Source: Pseudomonas zanjanensis (GTDB lineage: Bacteria; Pseudomonadota; Gammaproteobacteria; Pseudomonadales; Pseudomonadaceae). From it: 64,000 nt of DNA. A program made the translations under genes and the position numbers. Position 1 is the first letter of the stretch, and each line of letters opens with the position of its first letter. Shown here in pieces: positions 62,601 through 64,000 of this stretch. The stretch lies in contig NZ_JABWRB020000001.1 of NCBI RefSeq assembly GCF_014268745.2, positions 2,542,001-2,606,000 of the forward strand, given 5' to 3'. Below the pieces are notes generated by a model. The model worked only from the letters and a program-made list of their open reading frames with translations, had not been told where the DNA came from and did no database searches.

Positions 62601-63326
62601 CGCGTCCTGCTCACCGAGCGCGAGCAACGCCTGCACAATCACCAGGCCCAGCACAACGGCAACCTGGCCGCCGAGCAACTCGCCGAAGCCCTCACCGAGC
62701 TGCAAGCGCAATTCTCCGCCAGCGAACAGCGTTGCGCCGAACTGCGCGCCGAACAGGCCGAGGACCAGCGCCGGCAGAACGCCAACCAGGCCCTGGCCCA
62801 GCAGATCGACCAGGCCTACGCCGAATACCAGCGCTGGGCACGCCTCGATGCCCTGATCGGCTCGGCCACCGGTGATCGTTTCCGCAAGCTGGCCCAGGCC
62901 TACAACCTCGACTTGCTGGTGCACCACGCCAATGCCCAACTGCGGCAACTGGTGCGCCGCTACCGGCTCAAGCGCGGCGGCAGCATGCTCGGGTTGCTGG
63001 TGATGGACACGGAAATGGGCGATGAACTGCGCTCGGTGCATTCGTTGTCCGGCGGCGAAACCTTCCTGGTCTCCCTCGCCCTGGCCTTGGGCCTGGCCTC
63101 GATGGCGTCCAGCACCTTGAAGATCGAATCGCTGTTCATCGACGAAGGCTTCGGCAGTCTCGACCCCGAATCGCTGCAACTGGCGATGGACGCCCTCGAC
63201 GGTTTGCAGGCCCAGGGTCGCAAGGTCGCGGTGATCTCCCACGTGCAGGAAATGCACGAGCGGATCCCGGTGCAGATCCAGGTGCGGCGACAGGGCAACG
63301 GGCTGAGCACGGTGGAAGTGAAATGA
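59685..63326 (+). CDS. sbcC: SbcCD ATPase subunit C
   Basis: 1,213 residues. The N-terminal ATPase half has Walker A GPTGAGKST (37-45), then a very long Gln/Glu/Leu-rich coiled coil interrupted by the zinc hook CPVCG near residue 605. The second ATPase half has signature LSGGET (near 1120) and Walker B SLFIDEGFGSLD (near 1148). It is the Rad50-type partner of SbcD. The unusual abundance of Gln codons (CAG/CAA) in the coiled coil gives a repetitive DNA texture that should not be mistaken for a repeat element. It overlaps the next gene by four bases. Confidence 0.96.
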   Translation: MKILAIRLKNLASLAGPFEIDFTAEPLASAGLFAITGPTGAGKSTLLDALCLALFGAVPRLNNTGRDAKVPDVDGEIATGDPRTLLRRGTGDGFAEVDFRGIDGRRYRARWEANRAREKAGGKLQASRQSLRDLDNDQLLASQKGEYKTQLEAALGLNFEQFTRAVLLAQSEFSAFLKADDNDRSELLEKLTDTALYTRLGRRAFDKAKQAKDSHRQLQDQASGVTPLAPEARAELDQRFNDAQQQLKTQQAQLKQLEQQHTWLRDLRQLQDEHASAAEQLQQAQVDWDALADKRLKLTRLEQLAPQRHQFIRQAELRRQLDPLAGQIQQLTQQQIDLHEQQAELEKRLDAAQLAQAAARQQSSDCAPLLRQAFEEQSSLARLAKDTSQAAERQEQAQQACTEGQRTIDTLLDQQKQVAERLQRIAGELEQSTHLAPLSDAWNAYRDRLQQLMLIGNRLNQGQAELATLEHSAARAAEELASRRQDLEVLYKEAGAEPDAVAEQIQLLGNLLQDNRKQLRAFEELTRLWASQLELDKRGAELEQRQQQALQERDRLVREGGEAKAELTIAEQALTVTRELLARQRLARSESVEQLRAQLQDKQPCPVCGSVEHPYHQPEALLENLGRFDESEEANARKAVELLNEKVIELRAQYSGVMAQLKELKQQQEQLASQQQGLAPSLQAHPLSAQLLAQDSSKRDAWLAQQNSQLHQHISQDEQRQAALLTLQQDAARMGQRLREAEVASQQASQHLDNQQQALARDRQRLDEELSHFSTLLPADTLQALRSDPAATFLQLDQQIAQRLAQLDQQRDELGEQLQRQQTLEKEQDRQQTRVQQLDAARVQFSTLSEQQQAGQEKLAQLLGEHISAEHWQQQLDQSLEQTREAEAAANQQLQQLRNNLVQLAAELKARQEQAQSLDHELQALATGIAQWRTGHPELDDAALESLLSLDEQQVSQLRQRLLNSEKAIEQARVLLTEREQRLHNHQAQHNGNLAAEQLAEALTELQAQFSASEQRCAELRAEQAEDQRRQNANQALAQQIDQAYAEYQRWARLDALIGSATGDRFRKLAQAYNLDLLVHHANAQLRQLVRRYRLKRGGSMLGLLVMDTEMGDELRSVHSLSGGETFLVSLALALGLASMASSTLKIESLFIDEGFGSLDPESLQLAMDALDGLQAQGRKVAVISHVQEMHERIPVQIQVRRQGNGLSTVEVK

Positions 63327-63925
63327 GCCGCGCCACGCTCTACTCCTTCCGCCGCTGCCCCTACGCGATGCGGGCGCGCATGGCCTTGCGCTACAGCGCG
63401 GTCGAGGTGACGATTGTCGAAGTCAGCCTGAAGGCCAAGCCCGCCGAGATGCTCGCCCTCTCCAGCAAAGGCACGGTGCCGGTGCTGCAAGTCGATAACC
63501 GGGTGATCGATGAAAGCCTGGAGATCATGGGCTGGGCCTTGGACCTGCATGATCCGCAAGACTGGAGGCTACGGGACGACCCCGAAGGTCAGGCGCTGAC
63601 AGCGGCGTTGGTCGAGGAAAACGACCGGGTGTTCAAGCTTCACTTGAATCGCTACAAATACCCCGAACGCCATCCCGAGTACTCGAAGGAACATTACCGT
63701 AGCGAGGGTGAAAATTTTCTGCGCAGACTGGAGGCATTGCTTGAAGCCCGGCCATTCCTGGCGGCGGAGCACCCGAGCCTGGCCGACGTGGCCGTGCTGC
63801 CCTTCATACGGCAGTTCGCCCATGTCGACCGCGACTGGTTTGCCCAGGCGCCCTATCCTCGGCTACAGGACTGGCTGCAGGGGTTTCTGGATTCCGAGCT
63901 GTTCGTGGCGATCATGGCTAAGTAA
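63323..63925 (+). CDS. Glutathione S-transferase family protein
   Basis: 200 residues. The thioredoxin-fold N-terminus has RRCPYAMRARMAL, the CPYA redox-type motif of omega/glutaredoxin-like GSTs, with KGTVPVLQVDNRVIDESLEI providing the cis-Pro and the glutathione-binding ES pair. The all-helical C-terminal domain has PSLADVAVLPFIRQFAHV. It is translationally coupled to sbcC through a four-base overlap; the substrate is unknown. Confidence 0.92.
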   Translation: MSRATLYSFRRCPYAMRARMALRYSAVEVTIVEVSLKAKPAEMLALSSKGTVPVLQVDNRVIDESLEIMGWALDLHDPQDWRLRDDPEGQALTAALVEENDRVFKLHLNRYKYPERHPEYSKEHYRSEGENFLRRLEALLEARPFLAAEHPSLADVAVLPFIRQFAHVDRDWFAQAPYPRLQDWLQGFLDSELFVAIMAK

Positions 63926-63986
63926 CCATTTGCCCAGTTAGCGCGGTTTTTGTGGGTAATGAGCTTCTATGGCTAAGGAGGCTTTT

Positions 63987-64000
63987 GTGGCGAGGGAGCT
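63987..64000. repeat. Family B REP element cut by the window end
   Basis: GTGGCGAGGGAGCT, the first 14 bases of a family B element, is the last sequence in the window. Confidence 0.85.

Noticed and set aside
59685..63326. Repetitive CAG/CAA-rich texture in sbcC as a DNA repeat element
   Set aside because: It follows the codon frame of a Gln-rich coiled coil and has no unit length.

Overview
The window reads as a chromosomal segment of a fluorescens-group Pseudomonas. The evidence is the high G+C with C/G-ending codons, two abundant Pseudomonas REP families at about a dozen loci, a large 1,622-residue NAD-glutamate dehydrogenase, a ptxS-kguEKTD 2-ketogluconate operon, and a second type II secretion system of the Hxc type. 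No rRNA, tRNA, CRISPR array, insertion sequence or prophage was seen. All identifications rest on reading motifs and gene order; no database search was run.

Layout. 1-1995: the 3' part of a PAS-GGDEF-EAL signalling protein with a degenerate EAL domain. 2284-30247: a phosphate-starvation/secretion locus, mostly on the minus strand. It holds a 4,153-residue two-partner-secretion exoprotein (PdtA-like), a DING/PstS-like phosphate-binding protein, a complete Hxc-type type II secretion set (GspF, E, D, M, L, K, G, I, C, H, J) and a VreA/VreI/VreR cell-surface-signalling module (STN-TonB-like periplasmic protein, ECF sigma factor, FecR-like anti-sigma). The order matches the P. aeruginosa vre-hxc-pdtA (PUMA3) region as I know it. 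Neither an alkaline phosphatase (lapA) nor a TpsB transporter (pdtB) is present, and a DING protein sits beside the exoprotein instead. PhoB-box-like direct repeats lie upstream of several of these genes.

30399-39426: an AhpD-like protein divergent from a MocR regulator, an ABM-family monooxygenase, a secreted cupin, gdhB with a strong terminator, and a small conserved protein. 39633-41786: a membrane-anchored WG-repeat protein. 41970-47264: ptxS and kguEKTD, with two perfect PtxS operators.

47265-50753 is the most unusual part. It is an AT-rich island with codon use unlike its neighbours. It encodes a 38-residue peptide with an excellent ribosome-binding site, a hairpin, a stand-alone YcaO protein and a one-piece ABC exporter. 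This looks like a compact RiPP (ribosomal peptide natural product) cluster, with none of the usual cyclodehydratase partner, dehydrogenase or protease genes next to it. It is bounded on the right by a seven-element REP array and on the left by a REP-like hairpin.

51336-58179: a six-gene moxR-DUF58-DUF4381-VWA-VWA/TPR-BatD operon with overlapping genes. 58444-63925: sbcD (TTG start), sbcC and a glutathione S-transferase-like gene, also overlapping. The window ends inside another REP element.
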